DNA of 64,000 nucleotides from Flexivirga oryzae (GCF_014190805.1 NZ_JACHVQ010000001.1:2542001-2606000); one strand, 5' to 3'; numbered from the stretch's first letter, positions 18,858-27,578 are shown. Notes: generated by a model from the letters alone, not told the origin. Numbers and translations: made by a program.

Positions 18858-20245
18858 GCGTTCACCTCTTCCTTGTCGGTGTGTCTGAAGGGTCGACCCG
18901 GGTGGTGCCCGAGTCTGCTGGCGGAGAAGACGCTGCCGAAGTCGTATGCCGTCTCGGCGTGTTCCGCTTGATCGATGCCGGCCGCCTCGTCCTCATCGCT
19001 GACCCGCCAGCCGATCGTGGCGCGCAGCGCGAAACCGATGCCCGCGGTCACCACTGCGGCATACCCCAGAGCGACCAGCGCGATCACGAATTGCACCACC
19101 AGCTGGCGCCATTCGCCATACACCAGACCGGTGCCGCGGGCGAAGAAGCCCAGCGCCACGGTCCCCCAGAAACCGGAGACCAGGTGCACGCCGACCACGT
19201 CGAGCGAGTCGTCGAAGCCGAGCTTGAACTTCAGCCCGATCGCGTATGCCGACAGCACCCCGGCCACCAGTCCGACGGCGATCGCGCCCAGCGGTGTCAC
19301 GTTGCCGCAGGCCGGCGTGATCGCGACCAGGCCGGCGACGATGCCGGAGGCCGCTCCGATCGAGGTCGGGTGACCGTCGCGCAGCTTCTCCAGCACCAGC
19401 CAGCCGACCATCGCCGCGCAGCCGGCGACCGTGGTGTTGACCCAGACCAGTGCCGCGGTCGCGTTGGCGCCGAAGGCGGAGCCGGAGTTGAAGCCGTACC
19501 AGCCGAACCACAGGATGCCCGAGCCGAGCATCACCAGCGGCACGTTGTGCGGGCGCATCGGCTGGCTGCCGAAGCCCATCCGCTTGCCGATGATCAGCAC
19601 CACGACCAGGGCCGCCATCCCGGCGTTGATCTCCACCACGGTCCCGCCGGAGAAGTCGATCGGCGCCACCTTCGCCACGCCGTGCACCGTCCCGAACAGC
19701 TTGGCCGCCAGCCCGTCCGCCGATCCCGACAGCAGGCCGCCGCCCCAGACCATGTGTGCCAGCGGGAAGTACGCCAGCGTCGCCCACAGTCCCGAGAACA
19801 CCAGCCAGGTCGAGAATTTCACCCGATCCGCGACCGCCCCGCTGATCAGCGCCACGGTGATGGCCGCGAAGGTGCACTCGAAACCCACCAGGACCAGCGT
19901 CGGTATGCCGCCCGCGTGCAGCGCCCCCGGTTGTCCCGGTAACAGACCGGACAGCCCGAAGAACTGGAACGGATTCGCGAAGATCCCCAAGTGGTCGTGG
20001 CTGCCGAACGACATCGAGTAGCCCCACAGCACGTAGATGATCCCGATGACCCCGAAGGACCCGAACGACATCATCATCATGTTCAGTACGCCCCGCGACC
20101 GGCCGAGCCCGCCGTAGAAGAGCGCGAGCCCCGGGATCGTCATGAAGAGCACCAGCGACGCCGAGACCAGCATCCACGCCGTGTTGCCGGTGTCGAGTGT
20201 CGTCGGCGGCGCCGCGGACGACAGGCCGGAGATCAGGAAGGGCAT
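18854..20245 (-). CDS. amt: Ammonium transporter (Amt), glnB-coupled copy
   Basis: 463 residues with about 11 membrane helices. Family signatures are DTGNTAWMLVSASLVLFMT and GLALFYGGLGRSRGVLNMMMMSF near the N-terminus, and GFDDSLDVVGVHLVSGFWG in the second half, including the pore histidine (VHLVSG). A cytoplasmic C-terminus of about 50 residues would contact PII. It is the second of two adjacent amt genes and is the one fused translationally to glnB. A GlnR-like site lies 24-62 bp before the ATG. Confidence 0.95.
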   Translation of the reverse strand: MPFLISGLSSAAPPTTLDTGNTAWMLVSASLVLFMTIPGLALFYGGLGRSRGVLNMMMMSFGSFGVIGIIYVLWGYSMSFGSHDHLGIFANPFQFFGLSGLLPGQPGALHAGGIPTLVLVGFECTFAAITVALISGAVADRVKFSTWLVFSGLWATLAYFPLAHMVWGGGLLSGSADGLAAKLFGTVHGVAKVAPIDFSGGTVVEINAGMAALVVVLIIGKRMGFGSQPMRPHNVPLVMLGSGILWFGWYGFNSGSAFGANATAALVWVNTTVAGCAAMVGWLVLEKLRDGHPTSIGAASGIVAGLVAITPACGNVTPLGAIAVGLVAGVLSAYAIGLKFKLGFDDSLDVVGVHLVSGFWGTVALGFFARGTGLVYGEWRQLVVQFVIALVALGYAAVVTAGIGFALRATIGWRVSDEDEAAGIDQAEHAETAYDFGSVFSASRLGHHPGRPFRHTDKEEVNA

Positions 20246-20268
20246 GCGGGACAGCTTCGCAATGCACA

Positions 20269-20307
20269 GTTTCCGGAACGTGCGTCATTGTGTTACATCC
20301 GTGTTGC
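20269..20307 (-). promoter_or_regulatory. GlnR-like operator upstream of amt (glnB-coupled copy)
   Basis: Read on the minus strand: GCAAC-N6-GTAAC-N6-ACGCA-N6-GGAAAC, with half-sites at 11 bp steps as in GlnR boxes (GTnAC-N6-GaAAC). The third half-site is degenerate. An almost identical block, including the downstream word GTGCATTGC, stands before the other amt gene at 21731-21769, which supports function. Confidence 0.6.
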
Positions 20308-20323
20308 CGTTTCCTGGGAGCGT

Positions 20324-21706
20324 TCACAGCAAGTCCACCCGGTCCGTGACGCTCGCCTGGGCCGGCAGCTGGGGCCGGTGCCCGAACCGGCTGCCGAACA
20401 CCGCTCCCAGTTCGTATGACGTCTCGGCGTGTTCCGACTGGTCCACGCCGGCCATCTCGGCCTCCTCGGAGACCCGGAAACCCATCACCTTGTCGAGCAC
20501 GAAGCCGATGGCGTAGGTGACCACGAAGGAGAAGACGAGCACGAAGAACGCCGCGCCGGCCTGGACACCCAGTTGCAGGAAGCCCCCGCCATACAGCAGC
20601 CCCTCCTGGGTGCCGGAGCCGTTGGGGCTGCCCTTGCTGGCCAGCAGACCGATCAGCAGGGTGCCGACCAGGCCGCCGACCAGGTGCACGCCCACGACGT
20701 CGAGGCTGTCGTCGAAGCCGAGCTTGAACTTCAGGCCCACGGCGAGCGCGCAGATCCCACCGGCCAGCAGGCCGACGACGAGTGCGCCGATCGGGGTGAC
20801 GGTCGAGCACGCCGGGGTGATGGCGACCAGGCCGGCCACGACGCCGGAGGCGGCACCGAGCGAGGTGAACTTGCCGTCCCGCATCCGCTCGACCAGGAGC
20901 CAGCCGAGCATCGCGGCGGCGGTCGCACCGAGCGTGTTGACCCAGACGCCGGCGGCGAGGGAGCCGGCGGACAGCGCCGAGCCGGCGTTGAAGCCGAACC
21001 AGCCGAACCACAGGATGCCGGCACCGAGCATCACCAGCGTCAGGTTGTGCGGCCGCATCGGCTCCCGGCCGAAACCGAGCCGCTTGCCCAGCACCAGGGC
21101 CAGGGCCAGACCCGCGGCTCCAGCGTTGATGTGGATGGCGGTGCCACCGGCGAAGTCGTAGGCGCCGTGCCCGTTCAGGAAGAAGCCGCCGTTGGCGATC
21201 CAGCCACCGGTGTTAGCCGCGAACCCGTCGAACGCGAAGACCCAGTGCGCCGCCGGGAAGTAGACGATGGTCGCCCACACGACGGTGAAGACCGTCCAGG
21301 TGGCGAACTTCGCGCGGTCGGCGATCGCACCACTGACCAGCGCCACGGCGATGATCGCGAAGACGACCTGGAACGCCACGAACGCCGGGCCGGGGATGGT
21401 CCCGTAGGTCGCGGTCAGCACGCCGTGCAGCCCGAAGTGGTCGAACGGGTTGCCGAGCCAACCGCCGGTGCTGTCCGCGCCGAACGTCTCGGAGTAACCC
21501 CAGAGCAGCCACACCACGCCGATCGTGGCCATGCTGATGAAGCTCATCATCATCATGTTGAGCACGCTCTTGGTGCGGACCATGCCGCCGTAGAACAGGG
21601 CGAGGCCCGGCGTCATGAACAGGACGAGCGCCGCGGAGGCCAGCACCCACGCGGTGTCACCCGAGTTCGGCGTCGCGGCCGCCGCAGCAAGTGAAGTAGT
21701 GGTCAT
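20324..21706 (-). CDS. Ammonium transporter (Amt), second copy
   Basis: 460 residues from the ATG at 21706 (a TTG six codons upstream is possible). It has the same helical pattern and signatures as its neighbour: GDTAWVLASAALVLFMT, GLALFYGGMVRTKSVLNMMM and GFDDSLDVVGVHLVGGLVG. The two copies are clearly paralogous but diverged, and differ in the periplasmic loop around 130-175, which is longer here. It is separated from the second amt gene by 78 bp that carry that gene's own GlnR-like site, so both can be expressed independently. It probably serves high-affinity ammonium capture under nitrogen limitation. Confidence 0.95.
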   Translation of the reverse strand: MTTTSLAAAAATPNSGDTAWVLASAALVLFMTPGLALFYGGMVRTKSVLNMMMMSFISMATIGVVWLLWGYSETFGADSTGGWLGNPFDHFGLHGVLTATYGTIPGPAFVAFQVVFAIIAVALVSGAIADRAKFATWTVFTVVWATIVYFPAAHWVFAFDGFAANTGGWIANGGFFLNGHGAYDFAGGTAIHINAGAAGLALALVLGKRLGFGREPMRPHNLTLVMLGAGILWFGWFGFNAGSALSAGSLAAGVWVNTLGATAAAMLGWLLVERMRDGKFTSLGAASGVVAGLVAITPACSTVTPIGALVVGLLAGGICALAVGLKFKLGFDDSLDVVGVHLVGGLVGTLLIGLLASKGSPNGSGTQEGLLYGGGFLQLGVQAGAAFFVLVFSFVVTYAIGFVLDKVMGFRVSEEAEMAGVDQSEHAETSYELGAVFGSRFGHRPQLPAQASVTDRVDLL

Positions 21707-21730
21707 GTCCAGAAACCTTGGCAATGCACG

Positions 21731-21769
21731 GTTTCCGGTGTGTGCGCGCTCGTGTTACAGCCGTGTTGC
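21731..21769 (-). promoter_or_regulatory. GlnR-like operator upstream of the first amt gene
   Basis: Minus-strand reading GCAAC-N6-GTAAC-N6-GCGCA-N6-GGAAAC, the same spacing and nearly the same bases as the site at 20269-20307. It ends 25 bp before the ATG at 21706. Confidence 0.6.
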
Positions 21770-21809
21770 TGTTGATCCCGTGCGTTAACAACACGTTTCG
21801 GAGCCCACC

Positions 21810-21986
21810 TGCGAGTCGAGCAAGGCGCAGCCGCGGTGGCCGAGTAAGCGGCGAGGAACGAGCCGCGCATCGAGGAACGAGCCGCGCATCGAGGTCCCGC
21901 GCCACCCTGCGGGTCGAGTAGGGCGCAGCCGCGGTGGCCGAGTAAGCGGCGAGGAACGAGCCGCGCATCGAGGTCCCGCGCCACCC
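21810..21986. repeat. Two-copy direct repeat between amt and the DUF2236 gene
   Basis: Copy A (21810-21907) and copy B (21908-21986) share GTCGAG, GGCGCAGCCGCGGTGGCCG, AGTAAGCGGCGAGGAACGAG and GGTCCCGCGCCACCC. Copy A also contains a 19-base internal duplication of GAACGAGCCGCGCATCGAG (21856-21874 and 21875-21893). The unit resembles a mobile extragenic element rather than a promoter. No gene lies in this stretch of about 296 bp; the amt control site takes up its left end. Confidence 0.8.
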
Positions 21987-22002
21987 CTCGCATAATGGCT
22001 GT

Positions 22003-22929
22003 ATGTCGCTGCTCGTCCTGCCCGGACCGGTGCGCCGCGTACACGACGCACTGCGGCACCGCGCCGCGCTGCAACTGCGCGACCACGTGGCCGGTGCGGA
22101 CGCGACCCGCCGGGCGGACAGCATCTGGGGCAAGACCGGTGAGCGGTGGTTCGGCCCGGCCGACCCGATCTGGCGGGTGCATCTCGACGCGGCGATGTTC
22201 GTCGCCGGGATCCGGGCCCTGCTGCTGCAGTCGCTGCACCCGCTGGCGATGGCCGGTGTCGACCAGCACTCCAGCTACCGGGAGGACCCGTGGGGCCGCC
22301 TGCAGCTGACCAGCAACTTCATCTCCACGACGACCTTCGGCACCGTCCCGGATGCGGAGCGGCTGCTGGCCCGGGTGCGCGGCATCCACCGCCGGGTGCA
22401 CGGCGAGTTCGCGGGTGTCCCCTACCGCGCGGACGACCCGCACCTGCTGGCGTGGGTGCACGCGGCAGAGGTGGACAGTTTCCTGACCTGTTTCCGGGCG
22501 TTCGGCGGCGGGAGCCTGACCGACGCCGAGGCCGATGAGTATGTCGCGCAGATCGGCTTCGTCTCGATGCAGCTCGGCTTCGAGGGAGCACCGACGTCCG
22601 TTGCGGGGTTGCAGGAGACGCTCGAGGCGTTCCGGCCGGAGCTGCGCGGCACGGCACAGGCGCGGTCGGCGGCGCACTTCATCGCCTGGAAGCCGCCACT
22701 CGCGTTGACCGCGCGGCCTGCCTACCTCTCCCTGGTCGCCGGTGCGGTCGGGACGCTCCCGGCATACGCCCGGGAGATGCTTGGCTTCCGCACCCCGCCC
22801 GGCGGGGCCGCAGTGCTGCGGGGCATGGGCAAGGCGGGTGCCGCCGGCGTGCGCTGGATGCTGTCGGACCCGCGGATCCAGGCCGACCGCCGCGTCAACC
22901 AGGCGGCCCAAGCCGCGGGGCACGGCTGA
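22003..22929 (+). CDS. DUF2236 oxygenase-like protein (MpaB/Lcp superfamily)
   Basis: 308 residues. The segment GKTGERWFGPADPIWRVH, then LLLQSLHPLAMAGVDQHS, then GRLQLTSNFISTTTFG is the DUF2236 pattern, a helical haem-binding fold shared with latex-clearing protein and the mycophenolic-acid enzyme MpaB. The histidine of SLHPLAMAG and the GVDQHS region are the usual haem-pocket candidates. The physiological substrate is unknown. The gene sits alone on the plus strand inside the minus-strand amt-ftsY block, and its ATG immediately follows the direct repeat at 21810-21986. Confidence 0.82.
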   Translation: MSLLVLPGPVRRVHDALRHRAALQLRDHVAGADATRRADSIWGKTGERWFGPADPIWRVHLDAAMFVAGIRALLLQSLHPLAMAGVDQHSSYREDPWGRLQLTSNFISTTTFGTVPDAERLLARVRGIHRRVHGEFAGVPYRADDPHLLAWVHAAEVDSFLTCFRAFGGGSLTDAEADEYVAQIGFVSMQLGFEGAPTSVAGLQETLEAFRPELRGTAQARSAAHFIAWKPPLALTARPAYLSLVAGAVGTLPAYAREMLGFRTPPGGAAVLRGMGKAGAAGVRWMLSDPRIQADRRVNQAAQAAGHG

Positions 22930-22932
22930 CCC

Positions 22933-22992
22933 TGACGGTCCGATTCACCGTTGACGGCCGAATTCGGCCGTCACTCGTGATTCGGACCGTCA
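22933..22992. terminator. Nested palindrome between converging DUF2236 gene and ftsY
   Basis: A perfect 22-base palindrome centred on GAATTC (22952-22973, TGACGGCCGAA and its complement) is enclosed by a second pair, TGACGGTCCGATTCAC and GTGATTCGGACCGTCA, that pairs with one mismatch. The structure is symmetrical and lies between two converging genes, which suits a bidirectional terminator. Confidence 0.75.
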
Positions 22993-23027
22993 GCCTCGGC
23001 CACAGCGGCCCGTCGAAGCCCGACGTT

Positions 23028-24290
23028 TCAGTCGAGCACCGCGTCGACGAACGCCTTCGGGTCGAACGGTGCCAGGTCGTCGGCGCCCTCCCCGAGCCCG
23101 ACCAGCTTGACCGGGACACCGAGTTCGCGCTGCACCAGCACGACGATGCCGCCCTTGGCGGTGCCGTCCAGTTTGGTGAGCACGACCCCGGTGATGTTGA
23201 CGGCCTCGGCGAAGACCTCCGCCTGCCGCATGCCGTTCTGCCCGGTGGTGGCGTCCAGCACCAGCAGGCACTCGTCGATCGGGCTGCGCTTCTCGATGAC
23301 CCGCTTCACCTTGGCCAGCTCGTCCATCAGCCCGACCTTGTTGTGCAGCCGACCGGCGGTGTCGATCATCACCACGTCGACCTCGCCCTCCTGACCGGCC
23401 TGCACCGCGTCGAACGCCACCGCCGCGGGGTCGGCGCCCTCCTTCTCGGAGCGGACGGTCGGTACGCCGACCCGGGCGCCCCAGGTCTCCAGCTGGTCGG
23501 CCGCGGCCGCTCGGAAGGTGTCGGCCGCGCCGAGCACGACGTCCTTGTCCTCGGCGACCAGCACGCGCGCCAGCTTGCCGACGGTGGTGGTCTTGCCGGT
23601 GCCGTTGACCCCGACCACCATGATCACGGCCGGACGGTCGCCCACCCGGCTACCGGCGATCCGCCGGTCCATGTCCGGCCCGACCTGCGCCAGCAGCTCC
23701 TCGTGCAGCCAGCTCTCCAGCGTCTCGGTGTCCGGCGAACCCTCAACCTGTACTCGACGTTTCAATCCGTCGACGATCTCCGTGGTCGCGTCGACCCCGA
23801 GGTCGGCGCCCAGCAGGGTGTCCTCGACTTCTTCCCAGACCGTGTCGTCTAGCTTGTCCCCGGACAGCGCGCTGAGCAGGCCCTTGCCGAGGGCGTTGTT
23901 GGAGCCGGCGAGGCGTGACCGCAGCCGCGTCATCCGGCCGCGGGCGGACTCCGGTCGCTCGATGCTCAGAGCGGCCGGCTCCTCCTCGACGGCGGGTGCC
24001 GGTGCCGGTTCCTCGACCTCCGGCTCGACCGCCGGCGGCGCCTCGGCCGATGCCTTCGGGGCGGGCGCCGCCGGAGCCGGTTTCTCGGCCGCACCCTTGC
24101 TGGTGTCGATCGTCGCCGTACCGCTGGGCTTGTAGGTGTTGGCACTGCGGGTCTTCGCCTCACGTGCCGGCGGCGGCGCTACCGGCGGAGCCGGCTTCCC
24201 ACCGCCACGGCGCAGGTAGCCGACCAGCAACCCGAGGCCGGCGAGTACGACGACCGTGATGATGACGAGAATTTCCCAGAGCGAGTCCAC
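23028..24290 (-). CDS. ftsY: Signal recognition particle receptor FtsY
   Basis: 420 residues. An N-terminal membrane helix (about 5-26, ILVIITVVVLAGLGLLVGYL) is followed by a Pro/Ala/Glu-rich linker to about 110, as in other actinobacterial FtsY. The N bundle follows, then the G domain with G1 GVNGTGKTTTVGKLA near 222, DTFRAAAADQL, DTAGRLHNK and TKLDGTAKGG. It docks the Ffh-ribosome complex at the membrane. smc and ftsY are neighbours in many actinobacteria; here they are separated by four accessory genes and a small ORF. Confidence 0.96.
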   Translation of the reverse strand: MDSLWEILVIITVVVLAGLGLLVGYLRRGGGKPAPPVAPPPAREAKTRSANTYKPSGTATIDTSKGAAEKPAPAAPAPKASAEAPPAVEPEVEEPAPAPAVEEEPAALSIERPESARGRMTRLRSRLAGSNNALGKGLLSALSGDKLDDTVWEEVEDTLLGADLGVDATTEIVDGLKRRVQVEGSPDTETLESWLHEELLAQVGPDMDRRIAGSRVGDRPAVIMVVGVNGTGKTTTVGKLARVLVAEDKDVVLGAADTFRAAAADQLETWGARVGVPTVRSEKEGADPAAVAFDAVQAGQEGEVDVVMIDTAGRLHNKVGLMDELAKVKRVIEKRSPIDECLLVLDATTGQNGMRQAEVFAEAVNITGVVLTKLDGTAKGGIVVLVQRELGVPVKLVGLGEGADDLAPFDPKAFVDAVLD

Positions 24291-24368
24291 GCCGCAATCA
24301 TGGCAAACGGATCACTCGGGCGGGAGCGGTGCCACCCCTTGCACCCTCTGCGGGGTGCGTCACGCCTG

Positions 24369-24566
24369 TCAGCTGGCGGCGCGTTCTTCCTGCCCAGGGC
24401 TCGCGTCCGCCTTACGTCCCCGTCGCTCGGTCACCGAGCTGACGACCTGCTCGGCGCGCTCGGTGAGGACCTCGCGGCCCTCCCTCCGAGCGGGAACGGC
24501 GACGACGCCGATGACGGCCCCGGCGAGAGAGACTCCGATGACCAGCGCAAGGATCAGCCACAGCAT
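24369..24566 (-). CDS. Small membrane protein, unknown function
   Basis: 65 residues: one N-terminal hydrophobic helix (about 2-27, LWLILALVIGVSLAGAVIGVV) followed by a charged cytoplasmic tail (RREGREVLTERAEQV, then RRGRKADASPGQEER). No family recognised and no ribosome site seen. It lies 78 bp upstream of ftsY on the same strand and does not overlap another candidate gene, so it may be cotranscribed with ftsY. Codon bias in the third positions looks real. Confidence 0.55.
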   Translation of the reverse strand: MLWLILALVIGVSLAGAVIGVVAVPARREGREVLTERAEQVVSSVTERRGRKADASPGQEERAAS

Positions 24567-24595
24567 GCGGCAATTGTGGGGCCGAAGTCTGTGAT

Positions 24596-24617
24596 TACCA
24601 AGGCAAAACCCTTGGTA
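24596..24617. promoter_or_regulatory. Palindrome TACCAAGG-N6-CCTTGGTA
   Basis: Perfect 8-base arms around CAAAAC in the gap between the small membrane protein start (minus strand) and the DUF4190 gene (plus strand). Its place between divergent genes suits an operator, but no regulator is suggested by the sequence. Confidence 0.45.
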
Positions 24618-24760
24618 TGACGCGAAAAGTTGCCTAATTCACGTGGGACGGATCCCTGGCACGTCCCGGCGCGTCATACCGACACCCGAAGGGACGTACG
24701 TGCACGCTCGTCCAATCCTTCGTTACCCTCGTCCGGACCAATCGACGCAAAGGATCAGTT

Positions 24761-25258
24761 GTGACCAACTACCCGAACGACCCCAACCAGCCGGGCAACG
24801 GCGGCGAGCCGCCGAGCGACGGCTCGGGCTACCCGCAGAACGGCAACCCGCAGGGCGGGCAGTATGGCGCACCGCAGCAGGGTGGTCAGTATGGCGCACC
24901 GCAGCAGGGCGGCCAGTACGGCGCACCGCAGCAGGGCGGCCAGTACGGCGCGCAGCCCTACGGCTCCCCGCAGTACGGAGCTCCGCAGCCGGGTTCGCCC
25001 TACGGTGGCGCCCCGCAGCCGGCGGGTGAGCACAGCAAGTCCACCCTGATCCTGGTGCTCGGCATCCTCAGCCTCGTCTGCTGTGGCCTGTTCACCGGCA
25101 TCCCGGCGATCATCCTGGGTCGCCAGGCGATGCAGGAGATCGACTCCTCCGGCGGCGCCGTCGGCGGCCGCGGCAAGGTGAAGGCCGGGTTCATCTGCGG
25201 CATCATCGGCACCGTCTGGACGATCATCTACGCGATCGTCCGACTCGCGACCCACTGA
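24761..25258 (+). CDS. DUF4190 membrane protein with tandem GGQYGAPQQ repeats
   Basis: 165 residues starting with GTG after AAGGA. The first 85 residues are low complexity: four tandem GGQYGAPQQ-type units, then PYG/QYG variants rich in Gly, Gln, Pro and Tyr. After the linker come two membrane helices (LILVLGILSLVCCGLFTGIPAIILG and the C-terminal GFICGIIGTVWTIIYAIV), the DUF4190 core. Such proteins are common in actinobacteria and have no assigned function; the flexible tail may be cytoplasmic. A very strong hairpin follows the stop. Confidence 0.85.
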   Translation: MTNYPNDPNQPGNGGEPPSDGSGYPQNGNPQGGQYGAPQQGGQYGAPQQGGQYGAPQQGGQYGAQPYGSPQYGAPQPGSPYGGAPQPAGEHSKSTLILVLGILSLVCCGLFTGIPAIILGRQAMQEIDSSGGAVGGRGKVKAGFICGIIGTVWTIIYAIVRLATH

Positions 25259-25270
25259 CACCGACTCGGC

Positions 25271-25311
25271 ACGACGGAAGGCCCGGCACCGCGTGCCGGG
25301 CCTTCCGTCGT
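25271..25311. terminator. Strong bidirectional terminator
   Basis: Perfect 19-base arms ACGACGGAAGGCCCGGCAC and complement around a three-base CGC loop, immediately between the converging DUF4190 and DUF2752 genes. Confidence 0.85.
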
Positions 25312-25313
25312 CC

Positions 25314-25763
25314 TCAGTCCTGGTAGAGCCACTGCCCCCAGGGCGTCCACCGGTAGACGGTGAACGCGACCATCAGCACGGCGATGATCGTCATCGGCAC
25401 CTTCGGGGTAGTCATCAGCACCGCATCGCTGTCGCCGCGTGCCCGACGCACGAACCACCGCACGATCAGCAGGGTGCCGGCGCAGAGGATGAGCACCGCA
25501 GCCGCGTTGGACAGCAACGCGGCCTCGATGCGCCCGCGGGTGAGGTCGTTCATGGCGCGCAACCCGCCGCACAGCGGGCACGGGTGACCGGTGATCGTCA
25601 GGAACGGGCAGAATCCCCACGACCCGGACTGGTGCGGGTCGTGGAAGTGCAGCGCCACCAGGGCGGCCGACCCGGCGAACGCGGTCAGCACCGGCCCTTT
25701 GACGCGCCGCGTCCACGGCACCACAGGGGTGACCGTGGACGGGTCGACTCGGGTGGCGCTCAC
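25314..25763 (-). CDS. DUF2752 membrane protein
   Basis: 149 residues with three predicted membrane helices. The family motif is clear: WGFCPFLTITGHPCPLCGGLRA near residues 50-70, with the CPF and CPLCGG cysteines that probably bind a metal or form a disulfide. Function unknown. The FMN-reductase gene ends 19 bp upstream on the same strand, so it could be the last gene of that unit. Confidence 0.82.
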   Translation of the reverse strand: MSATRVDPSTVTPVVPWTRRVKGPVLTAFAGSAALVALHFHDPHQSGSWGFCPFLTITGHPCPLCGGLRAMNDLTRGRIEAALLSNAAAVLILCAGTLLIVRWFVRRARGDSDAVLMTTPKVPMTIIAVLMVAFTVYRWTPWGQWLYQD

Positions 25764-25782
25764 CCGACCAGGTTAGGCCACC

Positions 25783-26442
25783 TCAGCCCAGCTGCCGTCC
25801 GAGCAGCTGGCTGAACGGCGTCACCCGAGCGGGTATGCCGACCCCGGCGTCCCGGTTCGCCGTTGACGGGGTGAACCCGGCGACTGCGTCACCGCCGTCC
25901 GACACGACGTGCGCGGCCAGCTCGGCCGCGGCCCGCCCGACGCGCCGGCTAAGGTCGTGCCCCGCCGCTCCCCCGCCGAAGTCCTCGGTCGCGGCGAAGA
26001 CACCGGTCGGCATCACCACCGCGTGCAGGTAGGTCAGCAGCGGTCGCAGCGCGTGGTCGAGCACCAGCGAGTGCCGCGGCGTGCCGGCGGTCGCGGCGAT
26101 GATCACCGGCATGCCGTTCAGCGCGTCCGGATCCAGCGCGTCGAAGAACAGCTTGAACACGCCGCTGTAGCTGGCCGCGAAGGCGGGTGTCACGACGACC
26201 AGGCCGTCCGCCGCCGACACGGCACGCCGCAAGTCGTCGAGACGCGCCGTCGGCATACCGGCAGTTGCCATCATGGTGGCGAGATCGACTGCGTATTCAC
26301 GCAATTCATAGGTCTGTATGTCGACCGCCTCGCCTCGCGCACCCACTTCCGCGGCGACCGCGCCGGAGATCTGGTCGGCCAGCAGCCGGGTGCTGCTGGG
26401 CTGGCTCAGACCTGCAGTCAGCACCACCACGTTGCGCGTCAT
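25783..26442 (-). CDS. FMN reductase (CE1759 family)
   Basis: 219 residues. Flavodoxin-like fold with the N-terminal VVVLTAGLSQPSSTRLLAD phosphate-loop segment and VVVTPAFAASYSGVFKLFFD, as in NAD(P)H-dependent FMN reductases. The start overlaps the stop of the luciferase-like monooxygenase by four bases (ATGA). The two form the typical CE1758/CE1759 pair, in which the reductase feeds reduced FMN to the monooxygenase. Confidence 0.87.
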   Translation of the reverse strand: MTRNVVVLTAGLSQPSSTRLLADQISGAVAAEVGARGEAVDIQTYELREYAVDLATMMATAGMPTARLDDLRRAVSAADGLVVVTPAFAASYSGVFKLFFDALDPDALNGMPVIIAATAGTPRHSLVLDHALRPLLTYLHAVVMPTGVFAATEDFGGGAAGHDLSRRVGRAAAELAAHVVSDGGDAVAGFTPSTANRDAGVGIPARVTPFSQLLGRQLG

Positions 26443-27578
26443 ACCGCGGCCTCCTGCTCCAGACCGGCGGTCGCGCTGATCACCTTCAGGTGCGGCGAGT
26501 CGGGACCTTCGGCGACCAGCGAGGCGTGGGTGGGCGGGTTGCTCGGCACGTGCGCCGGGCGACGCGCCTCGAATTCGCGCCGCAGCACCGGGACGACTTC
26601 CCTGCCGAGGATCTCGATCTGGTCGAGCACCATGTCCAGCTGCATGCCGGCGTGGTCGAGCAGGAAGAGCTGGCGCTGGTAGTCCCCGACGTAGTCGGCG
26701 AAGCCGAGGGTGCGCTCGATGACCTGTTCGGGGGTGCCGACGGTCAGCGGGGTGTCGCGGGTGAAGCTCTCCAGCGACGGACCGTGCCCGTAGACCGGCG
26801 CGTTGTCGAAGTAGGGCCGGAAGATCCGCTTGGCCTCCGCCTCGGTGTCGGCCATGAAGACCTGTCCGCCGAGACCGACGATCGCCTGGTCGGCGGCGCC
26901 GTGGCCGTAGTGCTCGAAGCGCTGCCGGTAGAGCCGCACCATCGCCTCGGTGTGCTCCTTGTTCCAGAAGATGTTGTTGTGGAAGAAGCCGTCGCCGTAG
27001 AACGCGGCCTGCTCGGCGATCTCCGGGCTGCGGATCGAGCCGTGCCACACGAAGGGCGGCACGCCGTCCAGTGGTCCGGGGGCCAGCGTGTAACCGTGCA
27101 GCGGCGTGCGGAACTCGCCCTCCCAGTCGACCGACTTCTCGCGCCACAGCCGGCGCAGCAGGTGGTAGTTCTCGACGGCCAGCGGGATGCCCTTGCGGAT
27201 GTCCTTGCCGAACCACGGGTAGACCGGGCCGGTGTTGCCGCGTCCGAGCATCAGGTCGGTGCGGCCGTCGGACAGGTGCTGCAGGTAGGCGTAGTCCTCG
27301 GCCAGCCGCACCGGGTCGTTGGTGGTGATCAGGGTGGTCGCCGTCGACAACTGCAGGTTGGTGGTCTGCGCGGCGATGTTGCTCAGCAGGATCGGCGGGT
27401 TGGCCGGCGCGGCGAACGGCGGGTTGTGGTGCTCGCCGGTGGCGAACACGTCGAGCCCGACCTCGTCGGCCTTGCGGGCGATCGCGACCATCGACCGGAC
27501 GCGCTCGGCCTCGGTCGGCGTGCGGCCGGTCGTCGGATCCCGCGTGACGTCACCGATGGTGAAGACGCCGAACTGCAT
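26439..27578 (-). CDS. FMN-dependent luciferase-like monooxygenase (CE1758 family)
   Basis: 379 residues from the ATG at 27578, which follows AGGGAG by eight bases; the longer open frame is not needed. The TIM-barrel bacterial-luciferase fold is indicated by MQFGVFTIGD at the start, DVFATGEHHNPPF, LMLGRGNTGPVYPWFG and GSLE-type phosphate-binding loops (HGPSLESFTRDTP). It uses FMNH2 supplied by the overlapping reductase to oxygenate an unidentified substrate, possibly a sulfonate or thioether as in related proteins. A copy of repeat R1 separates it from smc. Confidence 0.87.
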   Translation of the reverse strand: MQFGVFTIGDVTRDPTTGRTPTEAERVRSMVAIARKADEVGLDVFATGEHHNPPFAAPANPPILLSNIAAQTTNLQLSTATTLITTNDPVRLAEDYAYLQHLSDGRTDLMLGRGNTGPVYPWFGKDIRKGIPLAVENYHLLRRLWREKSVDWEGEFRTPLHGYTLAPGPLDGVPPFVWHGSIRSPEIAEQAAFYGDGFFHNNIFWNKEHTEAMVRLYRQRFEHYGHGAADQAIVGLGGQVFMADTEAEAKRIFRPYFDNAPVYGHGPSLESFTRDTPLTVGTPEQVIERTLGFADYVGDYQRQLFLLDHAGMQLDMVLDQIEILGREVVPVLRREFEARRPAHVPSNPPTHASLVAEGPDSPHLKVISATAGLEQEAAV

